This document shows, one piece after another, positions 50,007 to 59,296 of a stretch of 64,000 bases of DNA (its first letter is position 1; the number at the start of each line of letters is the position of its first letter). Source of the DNA: Psychrobacillus sp048572895. Its GTDB lineage: Bacteria; Bacillota; Bacilli; Bacillales_A; Planococcaceae. The DNA is taken from NCBI RefSeq assembly GCF_048572895.1, contig NZ_CP183878.1, positions 3,100,001 through 3,164,000 on the forward strand, written 5' to 3'. The translations under genes and the position numbers were made by a program. Under the pieces are notes generated by a model. It made no database searches. It saw nothing but the letters and a program-made list of their open reading frames with translations, and was not told where the DNA came from.

Positions 50007-50792
50007 CTAAATTTCCATATCCCAGCGTTCTTGTTGAGCTTGTTTAGCTTGTTGTTCAGTTTCCTCTGGATGCATAGTGCGAAATTTATGATGGTCCGCA
50101 GGTATGATTTCAATCATTTTCCCAATCATATCTTCGGGATCGAATTGATTTTTTAACTGCTCTTCTTGTTTCTGCATATCTTCCTTATTAGTGAAATTAC
50201 TTTCTTCATTATACCATTTATATTTTTCCTCCGCACTTCTATCATTAAATCCTGTGTTATAGGGTCCAGGATTAATCGTTGCCACTTGTACTCCGAATTC
50301 CTTTAATTCTTTTTGCAGAGTCTTGGCAATTCCTTCAATAGCATGCTTGGTAGCAGTATATGGGCCTACATATGGGGTCGCGGATACACCTGCAACAGAA
50401 CTCATAAAGATTATCTTTCCACTACCCTTACTCACAAATTTCTTAGCAGCAATCTGTACAGTTTCTAAAGTAGCAAAGACATTTACTTCAAATAATGCAC
50501 GAAATCGATCCATCGGCACCTCTCCTAAGGGCCCTCCCTCATTGATAGCAGCGTTAGCAACAAAAATATCAAAATCATAATCTTCCATTTGAGCGCGGTC
50601 ACGTTCATTTGTAATGTCCATCTTAAATATTTCCATATCTAAACCTAACTCGTTAGCTTCTCGTAAAAGGTCGGTTTTCTGAGCAGTATTTTCTGTCGTA
50701 GCGATTAAATAATGACCCTTCTTAGCAAGTCCAATTGCAGCACCTCTTCCAAGTCCACTACCCGCCCCTGTGATAAAAATCGTTTTACTCAT
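50007..50792 (-). CDS. Short-chain dehydrogenase/reductase
   Basis: 261 aa. Cofactor motif TGAGSGLGRGAAIGLA at about residues 8-22, NAA at 83-85 region, and the catalytic YTATKHA (Tyr, Lys) with a Ser in FMSSVAG upstream. This is the classical SDR set for NAD(P)-dependent alcohol/ketone conversion. The TGAGSGLG motif followed by an early Thr-type strand end leaves NAD or NADP open. Substrate unknown; AGGAGG upstream. Confidence 0.9.
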   Translation of the reverse strand: MSKTIFITGAGSGLGRGAAIGLAKKGHYLIATTENTAQKTDLLREANELGLDMEIFKMDITNERDRAQMEDYDFDIFVANAAINEGGPLGEVPMDRFRALFEVNVFATLETVQIAAKKFVSKGSGKIIFMSSVAGVSATPYVGPYTATKHAIEGIAKTLQKELKEFGVQVATINPGPYNTGFNDRSAEEKYKWYNEESNFTNKEDMQKQEEQLKNQFDPEDMIGKMIEIIPADHHKFRTMHPEETEQQAKQAQQERWDMEI

Positions 50793-50863
50793 TATTATTC
50801 CTCCTACATAAGTGTCTTCTATTTTCTGTTCCCTACCAGAAATATATAAAACACTTCTTTCGT

Positions 50864-51640
50864 CTAAACAGTTAAATGAACGATATAGCGAGAATGGGTT
50901 ATAGCTAGACCTTGTTTTGTACTATTTTCATCAAATATTCTTGTAATTTCCGATAAATCTTCTTCCTTTAGTCTTTCATAAACAGAAGACTTTTGACCAA
51001 AACAGCGTATTTTTAATATATCTATAGGAGAATGCAGATATTCAGTACTTGTAACATGCTCTAGTTCAGCTGAAGTAAAGCTGCTAATCTCCAGTTGATG
51101 ATTTATTTTATTTAATATTGGTGTACCAAAAGAGTGGCCAAATAGATTTGGGAAAATTAGAGGAAGTTCTTTTGCGGACCCATCACCGGGATGAAGCCCG
51201 AGAATTGTTCCTCCCTTTTGAACTATTTCTTGAAGGGCAGGATAAGCAGAAGTAGGTCCCTTTCGGATGTACGCACATTCAAACTCCTCGTTTTCAAAAG
51301 GTAATCCTTGTTTTGTATTTCCGACAACGAATGAAAGATTCGGCTTTTCATTCATCTTTGCAACTTCTAAGAAATTTTCGGTTACATCAAAACCTACTAT
51401 CTGTTTTGCAAACAAACTACAATATTTAGTAAACTCGCCATGCCCACAGCCAACATCTAGAACTTTTTTATTTTTTATCATCTTTGTTACTTCTTCGTCA
51501 AAATTGGACTCTCCGGTAGGACCAGTAATTGTAGAATCCCAGGTATATTTATAAACACCCTGTAATTCTGAAAGTTGTTGATACCATTCTATGGAATGTG
51601 GTGTTAACCATTCAGAAAAGGTTGTTGGATTATTTAACAT
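50864..51640 (-). CDS. SAM-dependent class I methyltransferase
   Basis: 258 aa. Motif I is VLDVGCGHGEFT near residue 59, then FDVTENFLEVA as strand 2. The middle has GLPFENEEFECAYIRKGPTS and GGTILGLHPGDG, in place of the usual motif IV and post-motif parts. It starts right at the end of the YwaF-like gene (51641), so the two are coupled. Target unknown. Confidence 0.86.
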   Translation of the reverse strand: MLNNPTTFSEWLTPHSIEWYQQLSELQGVYKYTWDSTITGPTGESNFDEEVTKMIKNKKVLDVGCGHGEFTKYCSLFAKQIVGFDVTENFLEVAKMNEKPNLSFVVGNTKQGLPFENEEFECAYIRKGPTSAYPALQEIVQKGGTILGLHPGDGSAKELPLIFPNLFGHSFGTPILNKINHQLEISSFTSAELEHVTSTEYLHSPIDILKIRCFGQKSSVYERLKEEDLSEITRIFDENSTKQGLAITHSRYIVHLTV

Positions 51641-52339
51641 CTACACTCTCCCTTTCTTTATCCGCTCCTTAAACAAGAGCCATAAACAGCTAAACACAAT
51701 AAGCGCAACGAATTCTAGTGATAAAATATACCATGGATAAGGACCTAAAAAGTCCAGCAAGCTTCCACCTTTAGGCTTTTCTCGTAAAAACATATAATTG
51801 CCTTCAACTAGAAAGTTTATAGCAAATATGATGGGTAGCGACACATTTAATGTAATCATCGTCTGGATGACCCCCTTGAAGGTAGGTTTGTATCCTTTCA
51901 CCCAAGTAAAATAAAGAGCAGTTAAAATAATTCCAAAATGCGTATAAAAAAAATGGAAGAACCTAAAATGAGGAAAGTTAATATCTAAAACCGGCGTAGC
52001 AACCGCCTGAATAGCCCCTCCAATACCTGCGTAAAAAACAAAGGGATAGAGCTTCTTGTTCCCTGTCCAGAGCAAAACAATTGTTACAATTAAACTAAGA
52101 CTGCATAGTTCAAGTGGCAATGAGTTGCCAAAGTCCCATCTTCCTGTTTGAACAAGCCATATATAATACCAACCGTCCATTATGAATAAAGTAAGAGCAA
52201 AAAAACGTTCGATGAATTGAATTTTCTGTTGTTGAATAGGCCACCTATTTCTACTAAAAAAAAGCAGAAGGATAAGTAAACATAATGTAATCATTGAATT
52301 TATATGTACTGAGGAAAACATTTCAAATCTGGATTCCAA
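51641..52339 (-). CDS. TIGR02206 membrane protein (YwaF-like)
   Basis: 232 aa with about seven hydrophobic segments. The pattern SLPLELCSLSLI near 92-104 and HFRFFHFFYTHFGII near 135-150 is typical of the TIGR02206 family of integral membrane proteins, for which no function is established. The stop abuts the start of the methyltransferase. GGTAAAAG before the start gives a weak site. Confidence 0.85.
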   Translation of the reverse strand: MESRFEMFSSVHINSMITLCLLILLLFFSRNRWPIQQQKIQFIERFFALTLFIMDGWYYIWLVQTGRWDFGNSLPLELCSLSLIVTIVLLWTGNKKLYPFVFYAGIGGAIQAVATPVLDINFPHFRFFHFFYTHFGIILTALYFTWVKGYKPTFKGVIQTMITLNVSLPIIFAINFLVEGNYMFLREKPKGGSLLDFLGPYPWYILSLEFVALIVFSCLWLLFKERIKKGRV

Positions 52340-52450
52340 TCTTTTACCTCCTACTCCTATTCTATTAATATTCGGCTAAAGATTTTCTATTTCCTTTACA
52401 TGAAAGCCGAGTCAAAAAGCTACTTGATTCATCTCATCGAGTAGCTTTCG

Positions 52451-52975
52451 TCATTTGAATTTAATTTTCACTTTATTACGTCCAGTCGTTTTCGCTTGAT
52501 ATAACTCTTCACCTGCTATAGAAAAGATTTCTGCCTTATCCTCAAACTGGCTCTGTAGCCCATGAACGCCGCCAACACTAATAGTCACTTGAAAGGAATG
52601 CTGCTCCCAACAAAACAGTAAGCTTAAGCGTTCGACAGCTTCTCTCAAAGTTTCAGCAAATTGAGCAAACTCCTGTGGATTAGTATCTGTTAAAAAACAA
52701 ACAAATTCATCTCCACCAAAACGACTTAAAACTCCTTCATGATTACCCATAACTGCCTTCATACAATCAGCGACATGCATCAAACAACGATTCCCTTCCG
52801 AACGACCATGAAAATCATTATAACGTTGGAAATAGTCGATATTGATTATACAAAGTGCAACTTGTAAATCTTCATTTCCTTCATCCAATACCTCATCCAA
52901 ATACTTTGTCACATGCTTACGGTTTGGTAACTGTGTCAATTCATCATAGATAACAAATCCACTCTTTTCTGACTC
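52451..52975 (-). pseudogene. GGDEF domain without its N-terminal sensor
   Basis: A GGDEF domain (diguanylate cyclase, makes c-di-GMP) is readable with LTQLPNRK, the signature RFGGDEF and SVGG. The frame is blocked by TAA just upstream of YDELTQLPNRK, and no good start is present; a TTG at the Leu of LTQLP would have no site. The sensor half is missing, so this is most likely a remnant, though a free GGDEF domain cannot be excluded. Confidence 0.7.
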
Positions 52976-53136
52976 TTAGTCTTTAACTAATTTTATATTC
53001 AGACTAGTTAAATAGCAATATTATTCTAGACAAAAGAACCTATTCCAACAACAAGCTAAACTGTTAGAACTAGGTACTCCTAAGATAAATCGTTATTTGA
53101 AGATGATACTATATGTTAATTGATGCTTATAAAAGA

Positions 53137-54324
53137 TTATTCAGCAATTGTATTAATTTGCTGTGCAACATTCTCTATTAGACTTTTCATATCTGCATAG
53201 CCATAGTATCTAACGTACATTACGCCTTTTCCTTTAGCAGCAAATATTTCTTTCTTTTCGTCATCCTCTTTCACTATTAAAAGATCAAAACCACTATGTT
53301 CCAACCGTAATAATTTTTCATTTCCTTCGAACACATATCTTTCTATCAAATCGTCTACAAGGTTTTCACTCATAGACGGAAAAATAATTTTATAAACCTG
53401 TGAGTGAATACTTGGCGAATACACGCCACTGCCATCCCGCCATTCTTGCTCATGAACAATACCCTTCTCTTCTGCTTCATACTGAATAGGAGCTAATATA
53501 CTCCATTTATAGGTATAACTATTTCCTCTATCAATATCATCTTGCATATAGGGTTTGTATCTTACCATTTGGGTATTCTGTTCAACATCCATAAGTCTTA
53601 CTATAGGAATATCAATACTATCCATTGGCATTTCTGCAGTCTCTCTCAAGGCAATTTGAATATATGGAATAATAGCAGTAATAATCGCTATAACAATAAG
53701 TACATTTGAAACGATTAAATTTACATTGCGCATTCTTTTCCATGGAGCAGCGTGATCAATCGCCTTACCTTCTTTTAGTTTTCTTCTTAAAGAACGTATT
53801 GCCACTGCTGCCCGTATAGCACTATATGCTAAGTAAATAATTATAAATAAAGTCAAAGGCTGAATAGTTTCCCCCTCTACAAGGAAAAGCGTAGGAGTGG
53901 AATTGAAGAATATGGAAAAGTAGATTAGCCCTATAAGCAATAATGTACTAATCGCTGCCCATAAGGCACTACTCGCAATCTTTTTATCAAGTGCCTTCAA
54001 AGTATAGGCTTGTTCCTCAGGATCAGTATGTAATTCAGGTGCATTTAACTCAACTGGAGAAGAAAACACACTAAACATTCCATATCTTGTCACATAAGAC
54101 CATCCACTTTCAACATACATTTGCTGTTGTTCCAATGTGATCTCTTTGTTGTGTATTGCATCTATCCTGTATCGCGTCTCTTTAGGCTCTTCTTTAATAA
54201 AATGCACAAACATCGAGCCGACCTTTCTTAGATGTAACCCTTCCTTGGCCATATCGGAAAACCAACTCTCATGCTCACCAATACGCCAATAATTACTTGG
54301 TCTCAGTTTTAGAACTACTTTCAT
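53137..54324 (-). CDS. DUF2812 membrane protein
   Basis: 395 aa from ATG 54324 (GAGGG 8 bases upstream; GTG/ATG 54333/54330 are in-frame alternatives). The first 110 residues have the DUF2812 signature: LRPSNYWRIGEHESWFSDMA, EGLHLRKVG, then YVESGWSYVTRYG. Four hydrophobic segments lie at about 127-150, 158-175, 200-225. DUF2812 proteins nearly always follow a PadR regulator, as here, with a 32-base overlap. Function unknown; an envelope-stress or antimicrobial link is sometimes assumed. Confidence 0.9.
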   Translation of the reverse strand: MKVVLKLRPSNYWRIGEHESWFSDMAKEGLHLRKVGSMFVHFIKEEPKETRYRIDAIHNKEITLEQQQMYVESGWSYVTRYGMFSVFSSPVELNAPELHTDPEEQAYTLKALDKKIASSALWAAISTLLLIGLIYFSIFFNSTPTLFLVEGETIQPLTLFIIIYLAYSAIRAAVAIRSLRRKLKEGKAIDHAAPWKRMRNVNLIVSNVLIVIAIITAIIPYIQIALRETAEMPMDSIDIPIVRLMDVEQNTQMVRYKPYMQDDIDRGNSYTYKWSILAPIQYEAEEKGIVHEQEWRDGSGVYSPSIHSQVYKIIFPSMSENLVDDLIERYVFEGNEKLLRLEHSGFDLLIVKEDDEKKEIFAAKGKGVMYVRYYGYADMKSLIENVAQQINTIAE

Positions 54325-54637
54325 CCCCATCACCCTCTTTCATAATTTTCCCATCATCAACTAACGCTATCAACCGATTATATTCATTCCGAAGAGCATC
54401 TTTTCCTTCCGCTGTAATTGTGTATATTTTTCTTCTGCCATCATCTTCGGATAAAGTGATGAGACCATCTTTTTGAATACGCGCAAGAACTCCATAAAGT
54501 GTTCCAGGTCCCATATCAACTCTTCCATGTGAAACCTCTGTTATAGCACGCATAAGACTATATCCATGACTTGGATTTATTAGTGCTAATAATACATAGT
54601 ACATTGCTTCCGTCATAGGACCGCTATTATTTGCCAT
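54293..54637 (-). CDS. PadR family transcriptional regulator
   Basis: 114 aa from ATG 54637 with AAAGGAGG 7 bases upstream; the longer frame reaches into the operator. Winged helix with EAMYYVLLALINPSHGYSLM, then GPGTLYGVLARIQKDGLI and the R..Y.IT wing. It is a repressor in this family and overlaps the DUF2812 gene. A 28-bp near-perfect palindrome sits 19-46 bases upstream, suiting autoregulation. Confidence 0.92.
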   Translation of the reverse strand: MANNSGPMTEAMYYVLLALINPSHGYSLMRAITEVSHGRVDMGPGTLYGVLARIQKDGLITLSEDDGRRKIYTITAEGKDALRNEYNRLIALVDDGKIMKEGDGDESSSKTETK

Positions 54638-54655
54638 AGCCAAGCCTCCTTTTAT

Positions 54656-54683
54656 TATGCTACGCGATATATCGTGTAACATA
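54656..54683. promoter_or_regulatory. PadR operator candidate
   Basis: 28-bp palindrome starting TATGCTACGCGATATATCG with 3 mismatched pairs per half, just upstream of the PadR start. Confidence 0.7.
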
Positions 54684-54739
54684 ATAGTATTATTTCCCAT
54701 ATTCTTTGTCAAAGAATATTTTGATTATTATTTCAATTT

Positions 54740-55270
54740 CAAAAAAACGGACAAAAAAAGGCCCAGTCCTCTAAGATCAAAACCTGTTTCTACCGTTTTC
54801 GAAGGGCTTTGGATAGTCGTTTTGCTATATGATTACCGATTGATTTTTTAGGGATGCTGGTTGGTGCTTTTTTGGATAACTATAGAAAAGATAACTTTCC
54901 TATATAATGAGCAAGCTCTCGAAGATACAATTTCGTTCGCTATTTCGCTTCTCTATTCGATACATACTAACTATTTTTCTATATTTCCACTGGAAAAATA
55001 AAAACTGTCTGCCGCCTTCTATCATTGCATAACAGTATGATTGTAGTGCAAGGTGGCGACTCTGGCGGGAACAGCGCGAGCTGAAGACCCCGTTTATGGT
55101 AGGAACGCTAAGAGCTCCACATCGTGTAGCAAAGCCTTTATGACCAACATCCTGTTGGCCCGAGGCTGAAGCCATACCCGCGAAAGGCGTCCACCTGAAA
55201 CAAAAATCATAGGATTTTTTGTTCTCTTAAGTTTCATGAATCCAGTATTTATAGGACATTTTTATATACG
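54740..55270 (+). repeat. Modular hairpin repeat, copy C
   Basis: About 530 bp. It opens with the box GGCCCAGTCCT and the left stem arm, but the stem tip and right arm are deleted between GATGCTGGT and TGGTGCTTTTTTGG. The linker and the GC-rich cassette follow; the cassette holds a CCAACATCCTGTTGG mini-hairpin at 55144-55158. The tail is intact. No gene is seen. Confidence 0.82.
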
Positions 55271-55470
55271 CTAATCTTTAAAAAAGTACCTAACCCTAAA
55301 CAATCTAATGTTGTTTAGAATCAGGTACTCTTTTATTACTTTCAAAAAAAAAATTCACGGAAGTTTTTGAATCAAATTTATATTTTATTCATTCATCTGT
55401 CTAATAAGCATACTTCACTGGTTTTCCACGAAGATAAGTCTTAAAGCAAATTTATCACATTCAACTTTAA

Positions 55471-55983
55471 TTAAACCGTAATGCGAAATGCTTTTACGAT
55501 AATTCCATCATTAGCCGGTTCAAAATCAAATTGCGGTAGACGTTCAAATCCGAGATGACTATATAGTTTAATCGCATTTCCCATAAAATCTGCGGTATGA
55601 AGTCCCATCTCCTTGAAGCCTTTCTCTTTTGAGCGCTTTATGCATTCATTGATGAGTGCTGTAGCTACACCTTTTCCCCTAGCTTTTGTTGATATTGCTA
55701 GCATACGTAGCTCTGGAAAATCCAATTCTTCATCTAATAAGCCTTCATATATTTGCTTATCCGGTGCAAACAAGGCAACACTTCCAACAATTTCGCCATC
55801 AATTTCTGCTACTATTCGTTCAATGCCGGGTTTCGTATCTGCATCCGATAAAATGGATTTCTTAAGAGTGTTCCAATGCGCTTCCGGTATTTTGGTAGTA
55901 TGCTCCTCATATGCCAGTAATCTCATTTCACGGATAAATGCTAATTCATCCTCTTTTGAATCACGTATGATCAAGTTCTCCAT
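55471..55983 (-). CDS. GNAT family N-acetyltransferase
   Basis: 170 aa from ATG 55983. The GNAT motif A is ELRMLAISTKARGKGVATALINE with the acetyl-CoA loop RGKGVA, then MGNAIKLYSHLGFERLPQ. The starts are a poor fit: AAGGGG directly abuts the ATG, so TTG three codons later (GGGGATGGAGAAC spacing) or GTG at 56019 are alternatives. The 5' end lies at the end of the GST-type gene. Substrate unknown. Confidence 0.85.
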   Translation of the reverse strand: MENLIIRDSKEDELAFIREMRLLAYEEHTTKIPEAHWNTLKKSILSDADTKPGIERIVAEIDGEIVGSVALFAPDKQIYEGLLDEELDFPELRMLAISTKARGKGVATALINECIKRSKEKGFKEMGLHTADFMGNAIKLYSHLGFERLPQFDFEPANDGIIVKAFRITV

Positions 55984-55987
55984 CCCC

Positions 55988-56986
55988 TTATTGAATAAGA
56001 AATTTTTCTTGCTTGCCACTTAACGCTTCACGATCATGCTTTAAGTTGAAGATTGACGTATCTGGACCTTTTGGTAGTATGTTATTTGATCCTTTTTGGT
56101 CGTCACTCGCAATATGGTTCGATAAATGATAATGTATTTTAATCGCTTTAAAATCTGTTGTATCACCGAAGCCAGGTGTTTGATATAAATCGCAAAAGTA
56201 GCCCCATAAATTTGGGAAATCTACAATCCGATTTCGATTTGTTTTAAAAGCAGCATAATACGCAACATCGAAGCGTACAAGTGTCGCGTATAGTCGAACA
56301 TCAGAATCCGTTATATAGTCTCCAAACAAGAAGCGTTGCGTAGAAAGACGTTTTTCTATTTCATCCAAACGGGCAAATAAAACATCATACGCCTCTTCAT
56401 ATGCTTCCTGTGAGCGAGCAAATCCACATTTATATACACCATTATTCACTTCATGGAAAATAACATCACTTAATACATCAATCTCTTCACGTAAATGCTC
56501 TGGATATAAATCTGGTGCATTTTCTTTGTGGAACGGTTTCCAAGCTATTTCTAGATGGTTTGTTAATCGGAAGTAATCATTGTTAACCGCCTTTTTCTCT
56601 GCCACATCGACAATGACAGGGACAGTTGGTCTGCCCTCATATGTAGCATCTGCTTGAAGATATACTTCACTTATATATTGAATACCTAAAACAGGATCTA
56701 CTCCATTTTCATCCAATGAAAATTCCCAGTCGACCCGCTCAATATTCGGACGCATCGGACTTGCTGTTCCTAAGCTAATAACATCCTCTAACCCGAGTAC
56801 ACTTCGCACAATGACAGAACGATGTGCCCATGGACAAACAGCCGCCCATAGAAGGCGATATCTTCCAGCTTCTACTGGAAGCTCCCCAGGTTCACTTCCA
56901 AAAGGTGTAGCAAAACGATTTTTTTGACGAATAAACTTACCCTTTTCATCGACTTCAGTTGGTACCTGATTCTTTGTTTCTTCCAC
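55988..56986 (-). CDS. Glutathionyl-hydroquinone reductase-like (Xi-class GST)
   Basis: 332 aa. The Cys-Pro-Trp motif appears as AAVCPWAHRSVIV near residue 52, followed by GRPTVPVIVD and a helical C-terminal domain with DVRLYATLVRFD, YAAFKTN and GYFCDLYQTPGF, the full ECM4/YqjG pattern. These enzymes reduce glutathionyl- or other thiol-hydroquinones with the Cys. Bacilli usually make bacillithiol instead of glutathione, so the natural thiol is unclear. GAGAAGTGGAAG precedes the ATG; alone in its strand unit. Confidence 0.9.
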   Translation of the reverse strand: MEETKNQVPTEVDEKGKFIRQKNRFATPFGSEPGELPVEAGRYRLLWAAVCPWAHRSVIVRSVLGLEDVISLGTASPMRPNIERVDWEFSLDENGVDPVLGIQYISEVYLQADATYEGRPTVPVIVDVAEKKAVNNDYFRLTNHLEIAWKPFHKENAPDLYPEHLREEIDVLSDVIFHEVNNGVYKCGFARSQEAYEEAYDVLFARLDEIEKRLSTQRFLFGDYITDSDVRLYATLVRFDVAYYAAFKTNRNRIVDFPNLWGYFCDLYQTPGFGDTTDFKAIKIHYHLSNHIASDDQKGSNNILPKGPDTSIFNLKHDREALSGKQEKFLIQ

Positions 56987-57252
56987 TTCTCATCATCCTC
57001 TTTTATAAAACATAGTTTTTCACTTGGTTTAGTTAATTTTAGGGAATTATTATCTTGAAGTCAAGGTATATATTTGGAAAAGATTTAAATTAATGAGTTG
57101 CTGTTTTGTCCGAATTTAATCGTTCCTTTCTAATGTAGTACATTTTAAATATATCTTAAAAGAAATAGCACTTGAATAGACAGCAGTTTATACATTATCA
57201 AAGTTTTTGAATAGATTATAAAAAAATAAAGAAATTTGAGGGGGTGTTTGAT

Positions 57253-57543
57253 TTGACATGGAGAAGAAATAGAAAGGGTGGTTTTTGCGTGTTGCCTGGG
57301 TATAATTGGTGTGGTCCCGGTTGTAGTGGACCTGGTGCTCCAATAAATGAGATAGATGCAGCTTGTAAAGCCCATGACGAATGTTATCGCAGAGGAAATA
57401 ATCGGTGCGAATGTGACCGCGAGTTTCTTAGCAAGCTACAACCAAAAATAAATAGCTATTCACAAAAAGGAAGGCATGCCCGTATCCTTTATAATTATAT
57501 GAAAGTACAAACTGCTTTCATGTGTAAAAATTCTAGGAACTAG
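57253..57543 (+). CDS. Parvovirus VP1-type phospholipase A2-like protein
   Basis: 96 aa from TTG 57253 (GAGGGGG 8 bases upstream; GTG 57244 abuts the site). YNWCGPGCSGPGAPINEIDA is the calcium loop and CKAHDECYRR carries the His-Asp catalytic pair, the PLA2 pattern seen in parvovirus VP1 and some Bacillus proteins. Six cysteines could form disulfides, but no signal peptide is seen. The C-terminal 35 residues are basic. It would cut membrane phospholipids at sn-2, if active. No phage genes flank it. Confidence 0.82.
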   Translation: MTWRRNRKGGFCVLPGYNWCGPGCSGPGAPINEIDAACKAHDECYRRGNNRCECDREFLSKLQPKINSYSQKGRHARILYNYMKVQTAFMCKNSRN

Positions 57544-57718
57544 AGAAACTTACCATTATAAGTATAATGGCGGTTTACTTAAGGAATAAGAAAATATTTA
57601 GATAGAAGCTTTTTATTTCAATCAAATTTCACAACTATTTTATAAAATGATATTCGAGTCAGGAATTTAAGCCAGATTACGAAAATCACTGAACTACTAA
57701 TGACGTGGGGGAAGAAAT

Positions 57719-59104
57719 TTGAAGAATAAAAAGCGTTTCTATAATATTTTTTGGCGTTGGCACTTTTATGCAGCGATATTTATTGCACCATTACTGATTA
57801 CGCTAACAATTAGTGGTATCGGATACTTATTTTATACAGATGTTGAAAATCAACTGTATGATGATTTATTTTTTGGCGACAGTAACAAAAGTGAAAGTGT
57901 CTCTATAGATGAAGCGATAGGGAATGCGGAAAATCAATATGAGGGTTATAGTGTAGCAAAAGTAAGTGTTTTAAATGGTGATTACAATACAAGATTTACT
58001 ATGACCAATACAGAAGGCAACCAAAAATATCTCTTTGTAGATAACCATAATCAGATTGTAGGTAGTCAGAACGCCGCATCCACTTATTCGAATGTCATGA
58101 GAGGTTTACATAGTTCTTTATTTGTAGGTGGAACAGTTGTAAACTATTTGGTTGAATTAGCAGCGTGTTGGGCTATATTTTTACTTATTTCGGGAGTGTA
58201 TATGTCCTTTAAAGGAAAGGTCTTTAAAAGGCAGAAAGGAACCAATAATAAGAGACAAAAGCATAAAAAACTTCATGCTATTACTGGTACTATAATTGCT
58301 ATTCCAATGGTTATTTTGATCTTTACTGGTTTGCCATGGTCAGCTCTTATGGGTAATTTCATATACTCAGCGGCACAATCACATCCGTCTATTGGTATTC
58401 CAGAATTGAAACAAGTTCCACCAATATCGGAGATCAACGAAATTCCATGGGCTACTCGTAAAAATGAAGCACCTACATCAAGCGAGGCACATGCTCACCA
58501 TAATGATATGGCTGGTATGTCTCACCTGAACGATAACAGTAATATGATCAGTGTGCAACAACTAATGGAGAAGGTTGACGAATCGCATATCTCCAAACCA
58601 TATTCTATTGTTTTTCCAATGAGTGGAGACGACGTGTATACCGTATCAAAAGGGAGTAATACAGGGGTCACTGGTTTAGATGTTAGCCCACATGAAGAAG
58701 TAACTAACTATTTTGATCAATATAGCGGCAAGCTGATTTCAAAAGTTGGTTACGAGGAGTATGGTATTTTAGGAAAATGGTTTACATGGGGTATTCCATT
58801 GCATGAAGGTCATTTATTTGGTTGGCCAAATAAAATAATCAATTTACTCGTTTGTTTGGCATTTTTAACAATTATCATTTGGGGATACAAGATGTGGCTG
58901 GATAGAAAAGTAAAAGGGAAATTGTCAGCTCCCCCTAAAACTCCGATGGGAAAAAGTTTTGTAGGATTCATCATCTTATTAGTAACTCTAGGGATAGTAA
59001 TGCCACTTTTTGGGTTATCACTAATAGCAATTGCTTTTATAGAATTAATAATTTACCTACTACAAAAAAATAAAAATAGTAGTATTAATGAATCAATTCG
59101 TTAA
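57719..59104 (+). CDS. PepSY-associated membrane protein, His-rich loop
   Basis: 461 aa with four or five membrane segments (about 16-36, 140-160, 190-215, 380-400, 420-450). The N-terminal WRWHFYAAIFIAPLLITLTISGI is the PepSY_TM signature, and a second RxxHA-type segment (KLHAITGT) follows near 185. A His-rich stretch (SEAHAHHNDMAGMSH) lies in an outside loop near 255-275 and looks metal-binding. Members are linked to heme-dependent ferric or copper reduction. TTG start with GGGGGAAG upstream. A terminator follows. Confidence 0.83.
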   Translation: MKNKKRFYNIFWRWHFYAAIFIAPLLITLTISGIGYLFYTDVENQLYDDLFFGDSNKSESVSIDEAIGNAENQYEGYSVAKVSVLNGDYNTRFTMTNTEGNQKYLFVDNHNQIVGSQNAASTYSNVMRGLHSSLFVGGTVVNYLVELAACWAIFLLISGVYMSFKGKVFKRQKGTNNKRQKHKKLHAITGTIIAIPMVILIFTGLPWSALMGNFIYSAAQSHPSIGIPELKQVPPISEINEIPWATRKNEAPTSSEAHAHHNDMAGMSHLNDNSNMISVQQLMEKVDESHISKPYSIVFPMSGDDVYTVSKGSNTGVTGLDVSPHEEVTNYFDQYSGKLISKVGYEEYGILGKWFTWGIPLHEGHLFGWPNKIINLLVCLAFLTIIIWGYKMWLDRKVKGKLSAPPKTPMGKSFVGFIILLVTLGIVMPLFGLSLIAIAFIELIIYLLQKNKNSSINESIR

Positions 59105-59127
59105 AAGTGCATGGCAAAATATAAATT

Positions 59128-59171
59128 TAGTAGCACAAATCATATCAATGCTTTGTGCTACTATTTTTTAA
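59128..59171 (+). terminator. Terminator after the PepSY gene
   Basis: TAGTAGCACAAA, 12-base loop, TTTGTGCTACTA and six T. Confidence 0.88.
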
Positions 59172-59296
59172 TCTATTTTCCTCCAAGTTAATATGCAACT
59201 GCTCAAATCCAACAGAGACAACTCGCAATATATTTGTTTAACAAGGACAAATTTGTTATTATTTTCACAGGCATATTATTGAAGGAGCGCTTAAAG

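Noticed and set aside
54900..55175. 91-codon minus-strand frame in repeat copy C
   Set aside because: Entirely inside the repeat, not conserved in other copies.
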